Position numbers and translations under genes: made by a program
Shown: in pieces, positions 7,857 to 16,237 of the stretch
How the letters are laid out: each line of letters opens with the position of its first letter
How positions within the stretch are numbered: the stretch's first letter is position 1
Assembly: GCA_036506155.1 (NCBI GenBank)
Contig: DASXSF010000080.1
Coordinates: forward strand, 124,001-188,000
Direction: 5' to 3'
DNA length: 64,000 nt
Source of the DNA: DASXRA01 sp036506155
GTDB lineage: Bacteria > Actinomycetota > Actinomycetes > Mycobacteriales > Jatrophihabitantaceae
Notes under the pieces: model-generated
The model's input: the letters and a program-made list of their open reading frames with translations, nothing else
Told to the model about the DNA's origin: nothing
Database searches by the model: none

Positions 7857-9503
7857 CTAGTTGAGCCCCATGTCCTCCACGCCGAGGTAGGTGCGGGCGG
7901 CCCAGGACACCCGGTCGCTAGCGAAATGCCGTTGTAGTGCGCGGTCGGTCAGCGCATTGTCGAGCGCGGCCATGATCATCGACTGGTCGAGCACCAGCTG
8001 TCGGTGACCCACCGCGCCGGTGGTCGGGTTGATCGCGTCGAAGAAGCCGGTGCCGCCGTATCCGCCGGGGAAGCCGGTCCGCAGGGCGACAATGTTCGCG
8101 TAGGCCTGTTGCGGTGCGACGTCCAGCGCGAGGAATGCCGCGTGCGGCGTTACCACGTCTTCAGTGGCGCAGCCGTGGCACTGCGACAGGCCGAGGTTCG
8201 GGTGCGACGCGTCCGCGCCGAAGCCGTAGTACGGGAACGTCAGGCCCTCGACGCCGAAGCCACCGTACCCTCCGGTATCGTCAGCAGTGCTGGACGGAGA
8301 CATCCCCCAGACCGGGTAATGCAGCTGCTCGGACGCGTACTTGATTTGCACCTGCACGGTCCGCGCGTCAGCCAGCCCGAAGCTGTGCGGGCCCCACGAC
8401 GTCTCAGGCACCACCTCGTTGGCCATCAGCGCCTCGAACATGCCGCCGGCGAATGTCGGCACGAACGTAAGGTCCGAGCCCGGGTATGTGTAGTGGCCCT
8501 CCCAGACCGGGAATGCCTGACCCGACTGCGGATCGGTGTACGTCTGCCACGAACCTGCCATCGGCCATTGGCCCTGCCAGGAGAAATCCGGGTCGGTCGT
8601 GGCGCAGTCCGGGAACGGTGCCGGCGGCGGCAACTCGCGCCAACTGCGCCACCACACGTTGCCGGGCATCTGGTGCAGGCCCATGCCAAGGTACGCGGAG
8701 ATCCGCGGGTCGCTGTAAAAGGCGCCGTTGTGGTAGTAGTGCGTCCAGTTGTCGCCTTCGTCGGGAGGCAGTCCGGCGTAGTAGCCGCCGAACATCTGGC
8801 CCGTCGGCTGGTTGCCGGGGATCGCCGGGTTGACGTTGCAGTGTGTTTCGGCGCGGCCGTCGTAGAACAGCCCGAAGTCCATCGGCGCAACCAGGCCGTC
8901 GATCAGCTGCCGTAGCTCGGGCAGTGCCTCCCGCGCGACGATCAGTCCGGAGGCGTACCAGCCGTTGTCCACATTGGACACGAAGTAGCAGTTGTCGAAC
9001 GTAGGTGTCGGCTCCGCGGCACAGTCGATGTCGCCGGGGTTGCGGATCACGTGGCCGTTCGTCGTGTCGTACCACTGGAACAGGAACCCGTGGTCGCGTC
9101 GCAGCGTGGCGACTTCACCGAGCGTCGCCTGGATCCGGTTCGTGGCATCGGGCCGTTGGACGAGGCCCATGTCGTACGCCGCGACGACGGCCCACAGGTA
9201 CACGCCGATGTTGGACGCCGACGTGTATCGGCCATATGCCGTCGGAGTAACACCGCTGAACGTGAGGTTGTCCATCGGCAGATGTGTGCTCGGGTCGACG
9301 TCCAGGCTGTAGAACCGCCAGGTGTCGCGCGCGATGTCGCGTAGCACCGAACGCTGCGCCGCGCTCAGTCCGTGATATTCGCCAACCGAGGGCGGTGGAG
9401 ACGCTCCGGCTGCGACCGGGGACAGCATCAGCACCGCGGCGATGGTGACGATGAGTCGCCTCGTCGCCGACTGCTTGGGTGATCTCGAAGCACCGGGCAA
9501 CAC
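7857..9503 (-). CDS. Secreted glucoamylase-fold protein (glycoamylase-like (alpha/alpha)6 domain)
   Basis: The start is set at GTG 9503 because AGGAGG lies six bases upstream; the longer frame adds 37 unlikely residues. The 548-residue product begins with a signal peptide (ATRRLIVTIAAVLMLSP...AGA). It carries motifs of the glycoamylase-like (alpha/alpha)6-barrel family: TWRFYSLDVDP, GFLFQWYDT, RNPGDIDCAAEP, SNVDNGWYASGLI, FGGYYAGLP, GGMFEALM. Characterised relatives include beta-1,2-glucan-active enzymes (GH144 type) and uncharacterised polysaccharide hydrolases. Its place upstream of a secreted GH3 suggests an endo-enzyme releasing oligosaccharides for that glucosidase. On the coding strand TTGACA (9575-9570) is a possible -35 element. 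The substrate is not decided by sequence. Confidence 0.85.
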   Translation of the reverse strand: MLPGASRSPKQSATRRLIVTIAAVLMLSPVAAGASPPPSVGEYHGLSAAQRSVLRDIARDTWRFYSLDVDPSTHLPMDNLTFSGVTPTAYGRYTSASNIGVYLWAVVAAYDMGLVQRPDATNRIQATLGEVATLRRDHGFLFQWYDTTNGHVIRNPGDIDCAAEPTPTFDNCYFVSNVDNGWYASGLIVAREALPELRQLIDGLVAPMDFGLFYDGRAETHCNVNPAIPGNQPTGQMFGGYYAGLPPDEGDNWTHYYHNGAFYSDPRISAYLGMGLHQMPGNVWWRSWRELPPPAPFPDCATTDPDFSWQGQWPMAGSWQTYTDPQSGQAFPVWEGHYTYPGSDLTFVPTFAGGMFEALMANEVVPETSWGPHSFGLADARTVQVQIKYASEQLHYPVWGMSPSSTADDTGGYGGFGVEGLTFPYYGFGADASHPNLGLSQCHGCATEDVVTPHAAFLALDVAPQQAYANIVALRTGFPGGYGGTGFFDAINPTTGAVGHRQLVLDQSMIMAALDNALTDRALQRHFASDRVSWAARTYLGVEDMGLN

Positions 9504-9685
9504 TGGCCACCTCCTGGGGGAGAGCCGGCCTCTTATTCCATTCACAGCGTTGTAGGGCGATTCGCGCGATGTCAACACGGAGATAGTGATTGGCAGGCAG
9601 TTGCCCGGTCGCACTCGCCCCGTCAGTGATGCAGGACGACCCCAGCGTCGGTCATTCGGTCAGGTTGCCGCTGCCGAGAGAATCG

Positions 9686-10645
9686 TCACCGGGGCGGCGG
9701 CGATCCGGGCGGCGGAGACGGTGGCGGGTCGTCGAGGAAGTCCGCCGACGGGGCGAAAAACAGGCTCCCGGTGACGGCGGTGGAGAAGTCGAGGATTCGG
9801 TCGTAGTTGCCGGGTGGCCGGCCGGTGAACATGTTGGTCAGCATCCGCTCGGTCACGCTGGGGCTGGCCGCGTATCCGATGAAGTAGGTGCCGAATTCCC
9901 CGCTCGCGGCGGTGCCGAAAGGCATGTTGGCTCGCAGGATCTGCCGCTCAGTGCCGTCAGGCTCGACAACGGTGTTGAGCGCGACATGGGAGTTCGCGGG
10001 CTTGACCTCGTCGGGCAGCTCGATGTCGGACAGTTTCGTCCGGCCGATCACGCGTTCTTGTTCTTCGACCGGCAGCGCGTTCCAGGCCCGTACGTCGTGG
10101 ACGTATTTCTGAACGACGACGTAGCTGCCGCCCGCAAAATCCGGGTCGGCGTCGCCGACGATTGCCGCGGCGTGCGCCGCCGGGCCGGTCGGGTTCTCCG
10201 TCCCGTCGACGAAGCCGATCAGGTCACGTTCATCGAAGTACCGGAACCCATGAACTTCATCGCGTGGCGTGACGCCGTCGCTCAGTCGAGCCATGACCTG
10301 CGTAACGAACTCGAAGCACATGTCCATGCGACTGGCCCGGACGTGGAACAACAGGTCGCCCGGTGTGGACACCGCGCGATGCTTCGGCCCTGACAAGGCG
10401 CGGAACGGGTGCAGTTCGGCGGGGCGCGGTCCGCTGAACAGCCGGCCCCAGGCATCCGATCCCACCCCTGCCACCACTGAGAGGCCCGCCCCGGGGATAC
10501 GGAACCCGACCGACCTCGTGAGCGAGGCGACGTCCGTGAGCAAGTCCCTGACTGCCGCCTCGCCGCCAGGATTCACCGTCACTACAAGGAAGATCGCCGC
10601 CGCGCTCAGCGGCGTGAGCACGGGCTGCGGCATCGCGTCTTTCAC
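9686..10645 (-). CDS. DyP-type (dye-decolourising) haem peroxidase
   Basis: The 319-residue protein has the family signature GFVDGTENP, with Asp147 of GxxDG at 144-148, the predicted proximal haem ligand His220 (ANSHVAL) and the distal Arg238 (ILRANMPFG). The length fits the intracellular P/B-type class (YfeX/DypB). There is no signal peptide. The C-terminus is an odd proline-rich tail (DPPPSPPPGSPPPR), and it lacks the LGIGSLK-like peptide that targets some DyPs into encapsulin cages. It follows the AhpD-like gene by 24 bp, so the pair probably forms a peroxide-response operon. Confidence 0.93.
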   Translation of the reverse strand: MKDAMPQPVLTPLSAAAIFLVVTVNPGGEAAVRDLLTDVASLTRSVGFRIPGAGLSVVAGVGSDAWGRLFSGPRPAELHPFRALSGPKHRAVSTPGDLLFHVRASRMDMCFEFVTQVMARLSDGVTPRDEVHGFRYFDERDLIGFVDGTENPTGPAAHAAAIVGDADPDFAGGSYVVVQKYVHDVRAWNALPVEEQERVIGRTKLSDIELPDEVKPANSHVALNTVVEPDGTERQILRANMPFGTAASGEFGTYFIGYAASPSVTERMLTNMFTGRPPGNYDRILDFSTAVTGSLFFAPSADFLDDPPPSPPPGSPPPR

Positions 10646-10669
10646 GACACTCCTCCACGCAGCTGGGAT

Positions 10670-11401
10670 TCAGGCCGATGCGACGGGACGTCCGACGATC
10701 ATCGAGTCGAGCACATCGGCCGGAAAAGTCTGGGCGGTCCGCGCGTCGAGCTGGGCGCCGAGTGCGTCGAGTACACGGGTGAAGAACGAGCGCGCAGCTG
10801 CCGCGAACACGATGTCGGCGATGTCTGCGTCGGACAGGCCGACGGCTCGCATTCGGTCGATGTCGGCCTGCTCGACGCGGCTGGCGTCGACCGCGATCTT
10901 GCCCGCGAACTCGTATACCGCGCGGTCCTGCGCGCCCAGCGCTGCGCCACTCGGCTGGGCCGCGATCGAGCGCATCGTCGCCTCGTCATCGCACTCGTCG
11001 CGCAGGAACTTCGCATGCGCGACCGTGCAGTAGGTGGAACGCAGCGCGCGTGCGGCCGCGATCGTCGCGATCTCGAACCGTCTGCGGTCCATCCCTTCGC
11101 GAACCGTGGTGTTGAGCGTGTTCCACGCCTCTGCGACATCGGGGCGTGTGCTGAATGCGGCTGCGTAATTAGGCAGGAAGCCCCACGCGACTCGTTGCTG
11201 TTCGTAGTACTCGGCCACAGCACCGGTGGCGTCCTGCTCGGGCACGGCGTCGATGAACACCGCGTCAGTGTCGCGCACCGGAAAGGCGGGCGGAAGGACG
11301 CGGACAGCACCTCGCGACCGGGCCGGTACGGGGACAACGGCATACGGCCGGAGTGACTTGTGCACCCTGCGCCCGGGACGTTCGCCCCTGCTTAACACCA
11401 C
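10670..11401 (-). CDS. Carboxymuconolactone decarboxylase/AhpD-like peroxidase-related protein
   Basis: The 243-codon frame contains an AhpD-like all-helical fold: YYEQQRVAWGFLPNYAAAF, RRRFEIATIAAARAL, then STYCTVAHAKFL. The CxxxH pattern replaces the CxxC of true AhpD, as in the 'peroxidase-related' subfamily, so thiol peroxidase chemistry is uncertain. The first 45 residues do not look like the family and may not be translated. GTG 11401 has GGGAGG only two bases away, and GTG 11278 or 11263 are alternatives. It lies directly upstream of the DyP peroxidase and is divergent from the small membrane protein at 11456. Confidence 0.8.
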   Translation of the reverse strand: MVLSRGERPGRRVHKSLRPYAVVPVPARSRGAVRVLPPAFPVRDTDAVFIDAVPEQDATGAVAEYYEQQRVAWGFLPNYAAAFSTRPDVAEAWNTLNTTVREGMDRRRFEIATIAAARALRSTYCTVAHAKFLRDECDDEATMRSIAAQPSGAALGAQDRAVYEFAGKIAVDASRVEQADIDRMRAVGLSDADIADIVFAAAARSFFTRVLDALGAQLDARTAQTFPADVLDSMIVGRPVASA

Positions 11402-11455
11402 CTCCCGTGGCGGAGCCTATTTACGGAAACGCAAATCCAGTCCGAGGAGCTAAAG

Positions 11456-12037
11456 ATGAAGCGCCAAAAGCTCGACCGCCTACTCGCATCCGGGGGCCTG
11501 GTCGTTGCGGGCGTCCTGCTCGCCGCCGGCGGACTGCTCACCTGGGCCCATGTGTTCGTGGACGACCAGGTGCACAGCCAGCTCGCCGCCCAGAAGATCT
11601 ACTTCCCGCCGAAGGGAAGCGACGCCCTGGCCAGCCCAGAGATCGGTCCCTATCTCAACAAGTACGCCGGCCAGCAACTGACGACCGGCCCACAGGCCAA
11701 GGCCTACGCGGACCACTTCATCAACGTTCACCTCAAGGAGATCGGCGGCGGACAGACGTACGCGCAGCTCTCGTCGAAGGCACTGGCGAACCCGACCGAC
11801 ACAAAGCTCGCCAGCACCGTGCAGACGATGTTCCGCGGTGAGACATTGCGTGGCCTGCTGCTGAACGCATACGGCTGGGCAACGATGGGCTACATCGCCT
11901 TCATCGCCTCGCTCGTGGCCTTCATCGGCGCCGGCGTGATGGTAGTGCTGTCTGTGCTGGGCTTCATCCACGCCCGCCGGGTTGACGAAGAGGCGACCCC
12001 ACGCGGTGCCCCCGCGCAGGAGATGATCAAGGCCTGA
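11456..12037 (+). CDS. Two-TM membrane protein of unknown function
   Basis: The 193-residue protein has a membrane segment at about 12-32 (LVVAGVLLAAGGLLTWAHVF), an outside loop of roughly 100 residues, and a second segment at about 147-170 (YIAFIASLVAFIGAGVMVVL). The loop is polar and includes LNKYAGQQLTTGPQAKAYAD. Similar short proteins occur widely in actinobacteria without known function. GAGGAG lies upstream of the ATG. A strong terminator follows the gene, so it is probably transcribed alone. Confidence 0.8.
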   Translation: MKRQKLDRLLASGGLVVAGVLLAAGGLLTWAHVFVDDQVHSQLAAQKIYFPPKGSDALASPEIGPYLNKYAGQQLTTGPQAKAYADHFINVHLKEIGGGQTYAQLSSKALANPTDTKLASTVQTMFRGETLRGLLLNAYGWATMGYIAFIASLVAFIGAGVMVVLSVLGFIHARRVDEEATPRGAPAQEMIKA

Positions 12038-12062
12038 CCAACCCTGCGACAGCGCACACAAT

Positions 12063-12090
12063 CGACCCGCCGGCCTCGGCCGGCGGGTCG
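12063..12090 (+). terminator. GC-rich hairpin terminator
   Basis: CGACCCGCCGGCC and GGCCGGCGGGTCG form a near-perfect palindrome with two central bases (an 11-bp stem with a six-base loop in practice), starting 26 bp after the stop of the two-TM gene. Confidence 0.75.
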
Positions 12091-12239
12091 AACGTGCTTC
12101 GCCAGCGCTCATCGGTCTCCCAGCAGGACTAGGAGCGCGCTTGACGCAGGCATGGCGTGCCAATGAGGTCGAGCGGCCCATCGTGGCGACAGCCCTCAGC
12201 CAGGGGGCGCCCAACTGGGTCGACCGAAGGAGACCTGAC

Positions 12240-12716
12240 GTGAATGACGTTCCCAGCCAGCCACCCACCCGGAAGCGCAAGCGCGCCGCGCTGACAGTAG
12301 GGCTGCTCGCCGCCGGCGTCGCAGCCGGAGCGATCGGGGCGACGGCGATCGGAGCCAGCGCGGAATCGACATCCGGATCGCAGTCGGCGGTCGCCACCTC
12401 GTCGAGCTCACCGGGCACCCCGATGCAGCCGCCGAACGGTGCCCGCGGATCTGCCCCGGTCCGCAGTGACGAGAAGTCGGTGAGCGCGAGCACCGCCGCG
12501 ACGCTGAAGGCCGCCGCGCTCAAAGCGGTGCCCGGCGGCACCGTGTATCGCATCGAGACCGACGCCGGCGATGCCGCATATGAGGCGCACATGACCAAGG
12601 CCGACGGCTCGCTGGTCACCGTCAAATTCGACAAGAACCTTAAGGTGATCAAGGTCGAAGCCGGCATGGGCGAGGGTGACCCCGCACCATCGGGTCAACC
12701 TCCGGCCGGACACTAA
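12240..12716 (+). CDS. Small exported PepSY-like protein
   Basis: GTG 12240 is favoured because AAGGAGA lies seven to eight bases upstream; the longer frame adds 33 residues. The 158-residue product has a basic N-terminus (PPTRKRKRA), one Ala/Gly-rich hydrophobic helix, a Ser/Thr/Pro linker, and a C-terminal PepSY-like unit (LKAVPGGTVYRIETDAG, AHMTKADGSLVTVKFDK). PepSY-like domains often act as small periplasmic or cell-surface binding or inhibitory modules. Its stop overlaps the convergent ackA gene by four bases. No partner is obvious. Confidence 0.75.
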   Translation: MNDVPSQPPTRKRKRAALTVGLLAAGVAAGAIGATAIGASAESTSGSQSAVATSSSSPGTPMQPPNGARGSAPVRSDEKSVSASTAATLKAAALKAVPGGTVYRIETDAGDAAYEAHMTKADGSLVTVKFDKNLKVIKVEAGMGEGDPAPSGQPPAGH

Positions 12717-13780
12717 CCGCGTGAGAGGGCGGCTCGGGTTTCCCGCGCGATCTGCACGTCCTCCCGCGCGGCGATGACGAGAGTACGGACGCGCGCGCCG
12801 TCCGCGGTGATGTCGCGATCTGCGCCGTCACCGTCGTTGCGGGCCGGGTCGATGGCGATGCCGAGATGCCCGAGCCGCGCCGCGGTGCGGTACCGCACGC
12901 CTGCGGAGTTCTCCCCGACGCCGCCGGTGAATACCAGTCCGTCGACACCACCGGCCGCCGTGGCCATCGCGCCGATACTGGTCACGAGGCGGTGGACGTA
13001 GACGTCAAGCGCCAGGCGCGCCTCGGCGTCACCGGCCGTGGCGCGGGCTTCGACCTCACGCATGTCGGCGGTCCCGGCCAGCGCGAGCAGACCCGACCGC
13101 TGCTCGAGTGCGCTGGCTACGTCCTGAGGAGCCTGGTGTTCGTGTTCCTCCAGCCACAGCACCAGTCCCGGGTCGACAGTGCCGGAGCGCGTCGCCATGA
13201 CCAGACCCTCGAGCGGGGTGAAACCCATCGTGGTGTCGACACTGCGACCGTCGACGACGGCCGCCAGCGACGCGCCCGCGCCGAGGTGGCAGGTGACAAG
13301 CCGACGGGCACCGGTCAGTTCGATCGCCCGGCGCGAACAGTACGCGTGGGACAGGCCGTGGAAGCCGTAGCGGCGCACGCCGTAACGCTGCTGCCACTCG
13401 CGCGGTACCGCGTAGGTCGCCGCGGCCGGCGGGATCGTCGTGTGGAATGCGGTGTCGAAGCACGCGACAGCCGGGACCTCGGGCAGCACGCGGCTCACCG
13501 CGTCGAGCGCAGAAAGCGATTTGGGCTGATGCAAGGGGGCAAGGGTGGTCAGCTCGACGAGCCGTGTGCGAACACGCTGGTCGATGCGGACCGCAGTCGC
13601 GAAGTCCGTGCCACCGTGCACAACCCGATGCCCGACGGCCTCGGGCGCGGGCCACTCGCGCAAGGCGTCTGCCACGTCGCCGTCGGCGGGCAGGTCTGCC
13701 GCGGCAACGACGGCGTCGTGGCCGTCGAGCAGGCGCAGCTTCAGGCTGGAGGAACCGGCGTTGACGACAAGGACGTTCAC
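12713..13780 (-). CDS. ackA: Acetate kinase
   Basis: The enzyme interconverts acetyl phosphate plus ADP and acetate plus ATP. Family landmarks are all present: NAGSSSLK at the N-terminus, VGHRVVHGG, CFDTAFH, YGFHGLSH, TCHLGAGAS and the VFTGGVGENS region. At 355 residues it is shorter than the usual 390-400 but nothing essential looks lost. The start ATG overlaps the stop of the phosphoketolase gene (ATGA), indicating translational coupling. Together they turn xylulose 5-phosphate or fructose 6-phosphate into acetate and ATP. Confidence 0.96.
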   Translation of the reverse strand: MNVLVVNAGSSSLKLRLLDGHDAVVAAADLPADGDVADALREWPAPEAVGHRVVHGGTDFATAVRIDQRVRTRLVELTTLAPLHQPKSLSALDAVSRVLPEVPAVACFDTAFHTTIPPAAATYAVPREWQQRYGVRRYGFHGLSHAYCSRRAIELTGARRLVTCHLGAGASLAAVVDGRSVDTTMGFTPLEGLVMATRSGTVDPGLVLWLEEHEHQAPQDVASALEQRSGLLALAGTADMREVEARATAGDAEARLALDVYVHRLVTSIGAMATAAGGVDGLVFTGGVGENSAGVRYRTAARLGHLGIAIDPARNDGDGADRDITADGARVRTLVIAAREDVQIARETRAALSRG

Positions 13781-16140
13781 GCCCGCCCCGGCCAGACCCA
13801 GTCGGCGATCGCCGGGTCGTCCTCTCCGTATTCGCGGGTGTACGCGCGCGCGGCCAACCGAGCGTCCTCCATCTGCTGGCGCAGCGTGGCGGCGTTGCTG
13901 CGGAGTGACGGCACGCGATCGATGACGTCCATGACGAGATGGAACCGGTCCAGGTCGTTGAGCATCACCATGTCGAACGGCGTTGTGGTGGTGCCCTCCT
14001 CCTTGTAGCCGCGCACATGGATGTTGTGGTGGTTGGTGCGGCGGTAGGTGAGCCGGTGGATGAGCATCGGGTAGCCGTGGTAGGCGAAGATCACCGGCTT
14101 GTCGGGCGTGAACAGGGCATCGAAGTCGCGGTCGGACAGCCCGTGGGGGTGCTCGGATTCCGGCTGCAGCCGCATGATGTCGACAACGTTGATGACGCGT
14201 ACCTTCAGCTCGGGCAGGTACTGCCGCAGCAGGTCGGCGGCGGCCAGTGCCTCCAGCGTCGGGATGTCGCCCGCACAGCCGAGCACCACGTCGGGCTCGC
14301 CGTCGGTGTTGCTGGCCCAGGGCCAGATGCCCAGCCCGCGCGTGCAGTGCGCGATCGCCTCATCCATCGAGAGGTAGGTCAGCGCCGGCTGCTTGCCGGC
14401 CACGATCACGTTCACGTAGTGCCGGCTGCGCAGGCAGTGGTCGGCAACCGACAGCAGCGTATTCGTGTCCGGCGGCAGATACACGCGGACGATCTCGGCT
14501 TTCTTGTTCAGGACGTGGTCGATGAAGCCCGGGTCCTGGTGACTGAAGCCGTTGTGGTCCTGCCGCCAAACATGCGACGAGAGCAGGTAGTTCAGCGACG
14601 CGATGGGCCGCCGCCACGGGATGTCGCGGGTCGTCTTCAGCCACTTGGCGTGCTGGTTGAACATCGCGTCGATGATGTGGATGAACGCCTCATAGCAGTT
14701 GAACATGCCATGCCGGCCGGTCAGTAGATAGCCCTCCAGCCAGCCCTGGCACAGGTGCTCGGAGAGCACCTCCATCACCCGGCCGTCCGGACCCAGGTGG
14801 TCGTCGCCGGGCACGGTGATCGCGTCCCAGGCGCGGTCGGTGACATCGAAGACCGCCGAGAGCCGGTTCGAGGCGGTCTCGTCCGGGCCCATCAGGCGGA
14901 ACCGGTCGGAGTTGCGGGCGATGACATCGCGCAGGAACCGGCCGAGCACCCGGGTTGCCTCGCTGGTATCGACAGCGGGTGTCGGCACGTCGACGGCGTA
15001 GTCGCGGAAGTCGGGCAGGTCCAGTGCGCGCAGCAGCACCCCGCCGTTCGCGTGCGGGTTGGCGCTCATGCGCCGCTCGCCGTGAGGTGCCAGCGCCCGC
15101 AGCGCCGGACGCAGCGCGCCGCGCTCGTCGAACAGTTCCTCCGGCCGGTAGCTGCGCATCCATTCTTCGAGCAGCTTGCGGTGCTGCTCGTTGGTCCGGG
15201 TCTCCGCAAGGGGCACCTGGTGCGCGCGGAACGTTCCCTCGACCTGGACGCCGTCGACCTCACGCGGGCAGGTCCAACCCTTCGGCGTGCGTAGCACGAT
15301 CATCGGCCACTGTGGGCGCTCGCGGGGCGCGTCCTCACTACGAACCGCCGCCTGGATCGCGGCGATGTCCGACAGCGTCTCGTCGAGGGTCGCCGCAAGC
15401 TGCTGGTGCACCTCCGCCGGGTCGTCGCCCACGACGAAGCGTGGCGCGTAGCCGTAGCCACGAAACAGCGCTGTCAGTTCGTCGTCCGGGATGCGCGCCA
15501 GCACGGTCGGGTTCGCGATCTTGTAGCCGTTCAGGTGCAGCACCGGCAGCACTGCGCCGTCCCGGGCGGGATTCAGGAACTTGTTCGAGTGCCAGCTCGC
15601 CGCAAGCGGTCCGGTCTCGGCCTCGCCGTCGCCGACGACGCACAGCGCCACTAGATCGGGGTTGTCGAACACCGCGCCGTAGGCGTGCACCAACGCATAC
15701 CCCAGCTCGCCTCCCTCGTGGATCGAGCCGGGCGTCTCCGGCGCCACATGGCTGGGGATGCCTCCCGGGAAGGAGAACTGCCGGAACAGTGCCCGCATCC
15801 CGTCCTCGTTCGCCGCGATGTTCGAGTAGACCTCGCTGTAGGTGCCCTCCAGGTAGGCGTTCGCCACCAGACCGGGCCCGCCGTGGCCGGGTCCTGTTAT
15901 GTAGATCGCGTTCAGGTTCCGGGCCCGGATGGCCCGGTTCATGTGCACATACAGCAGGTTCAGCCCCGGGGTCGTGCCCCAGTGCCCGAGCAGACGTGGC
16001 TTGATGTGCTCCGGGCGCAACGGCTCGCGCAGCAACGGGTTGTCCAGCAGGTAGATCTGACCCACGGACAGGTAGTTCGCGGCGCGCCAGTACGCGTCGA
16101 TCGATGTCAGTTCTTCGGCGCTCAACACTTGATCGGGCAT
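13777..16140 (-). CDS. xfp: Phosphoketolase (xylulose 5-phosphate/fructose 6-phosphate)
   Basis: This 787-residue thiamine-diphosphate enzyme cleaves xylulose 5-phosphate (and often fructose 6-phosphate) with phosphate, yielding acetyl phosphate and glyceraldehyde 3-phosphate or erythrose 4-phosphate. Typical motifs are visible: LGHWGTTPGLN, GPGHGGPG, SFPGGIPSH, GELGYAL, CVVGDGEAETGP, HLNGYKIANPT, FSHQDPGFIDHV. Length matches the family. A ribosome-binding site (GAGGAG) precedes the ATG. It is the first gene of a two-gene operon with ackA, a bypass that makes acetyl phosphate without decarboxylation. Confidence 0.97.
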   Translation of the reverse strand: MPDQVLSAEELTSIDAYWRAANYLSVGQIYLLDNPLLREPLRPEHIKPRLLGHWGTTPGLNLLYVHMNRAIRARNLNAIYITGPGHGGPGLVANAYLEGTYSEVYSNIAANEDGMRALFRQFSFPGGIPSHVAPETPGSIHEGGELGYALVHAYGAVFDNPDLVALCVVGDGEAETGPLAASWHSNKFLNPARDGAVLPVLHLNGYKIANPTVLARIPDDELTALFRGYGYAPRFVVGDDPAEVHQQLAATLDETLSDIAAIQAAVRSEDAPRERPQWPMIVLRTPKGWTCPREVDGVQVEGTFRAHQVPLAETRTNEQHRKLLEEWMRSYRPEELFDERGALRPALRALAPHGERRMSANPHANGGVLLRALDLPDFRDYAVDVPTPAVDTSEATRVLGRFLRDVIARNSDRFRLMGPDETASNRLSAVFDVTDRAWDAITVPGDDHLGPDGRVMEVLSEHLCQGWLEGYLLTGRHGMFNCYEAFIHIIDAMFNQHAKWLKTTRDIPWRRPIASLNYLLSSHVWRQDHNGFSHQDPGFIDHVLNKKAEIVRVYLPPDTNTLLSVADHCLRSRHYVNVIVAGKQPALTYLSMDEAIAHCTRGLGIWPWASNTDGEPDVVLGCAGDIPTLEALAAADLLRQYLPELKVRVINVVDIMRLQPESEHPHGLSDRDFDALFTPDKPVIFAYHGYPMLIHRLTYRRTNHHNIHVRGYKEEGTTTTPFDMVMLNDLDRFHLVMDVIDRVPSLRSNAATLRQQMEDARLAARAYTREYGEDDPAIADWVWPGRA

Positions 16141-16237
16141 TCCACCCCACTCCTCGGCTCATACGACGCCAATCGGACTGTCCCGTGGCCCAGTCTTCCG
16201 GACGTGACGTGGGCTCGTACAGCCGAGGATCGTCTTG

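Noticed and set aside
10600..10645. DyP peroxidase as encapsulin cargo
   Set aside because: The C-terminal tail is proline-rich and lacks the Leu-Gly-Ile-Gly-Ser-Leu type targeting peptide, and no encapsulin gene is in the window.
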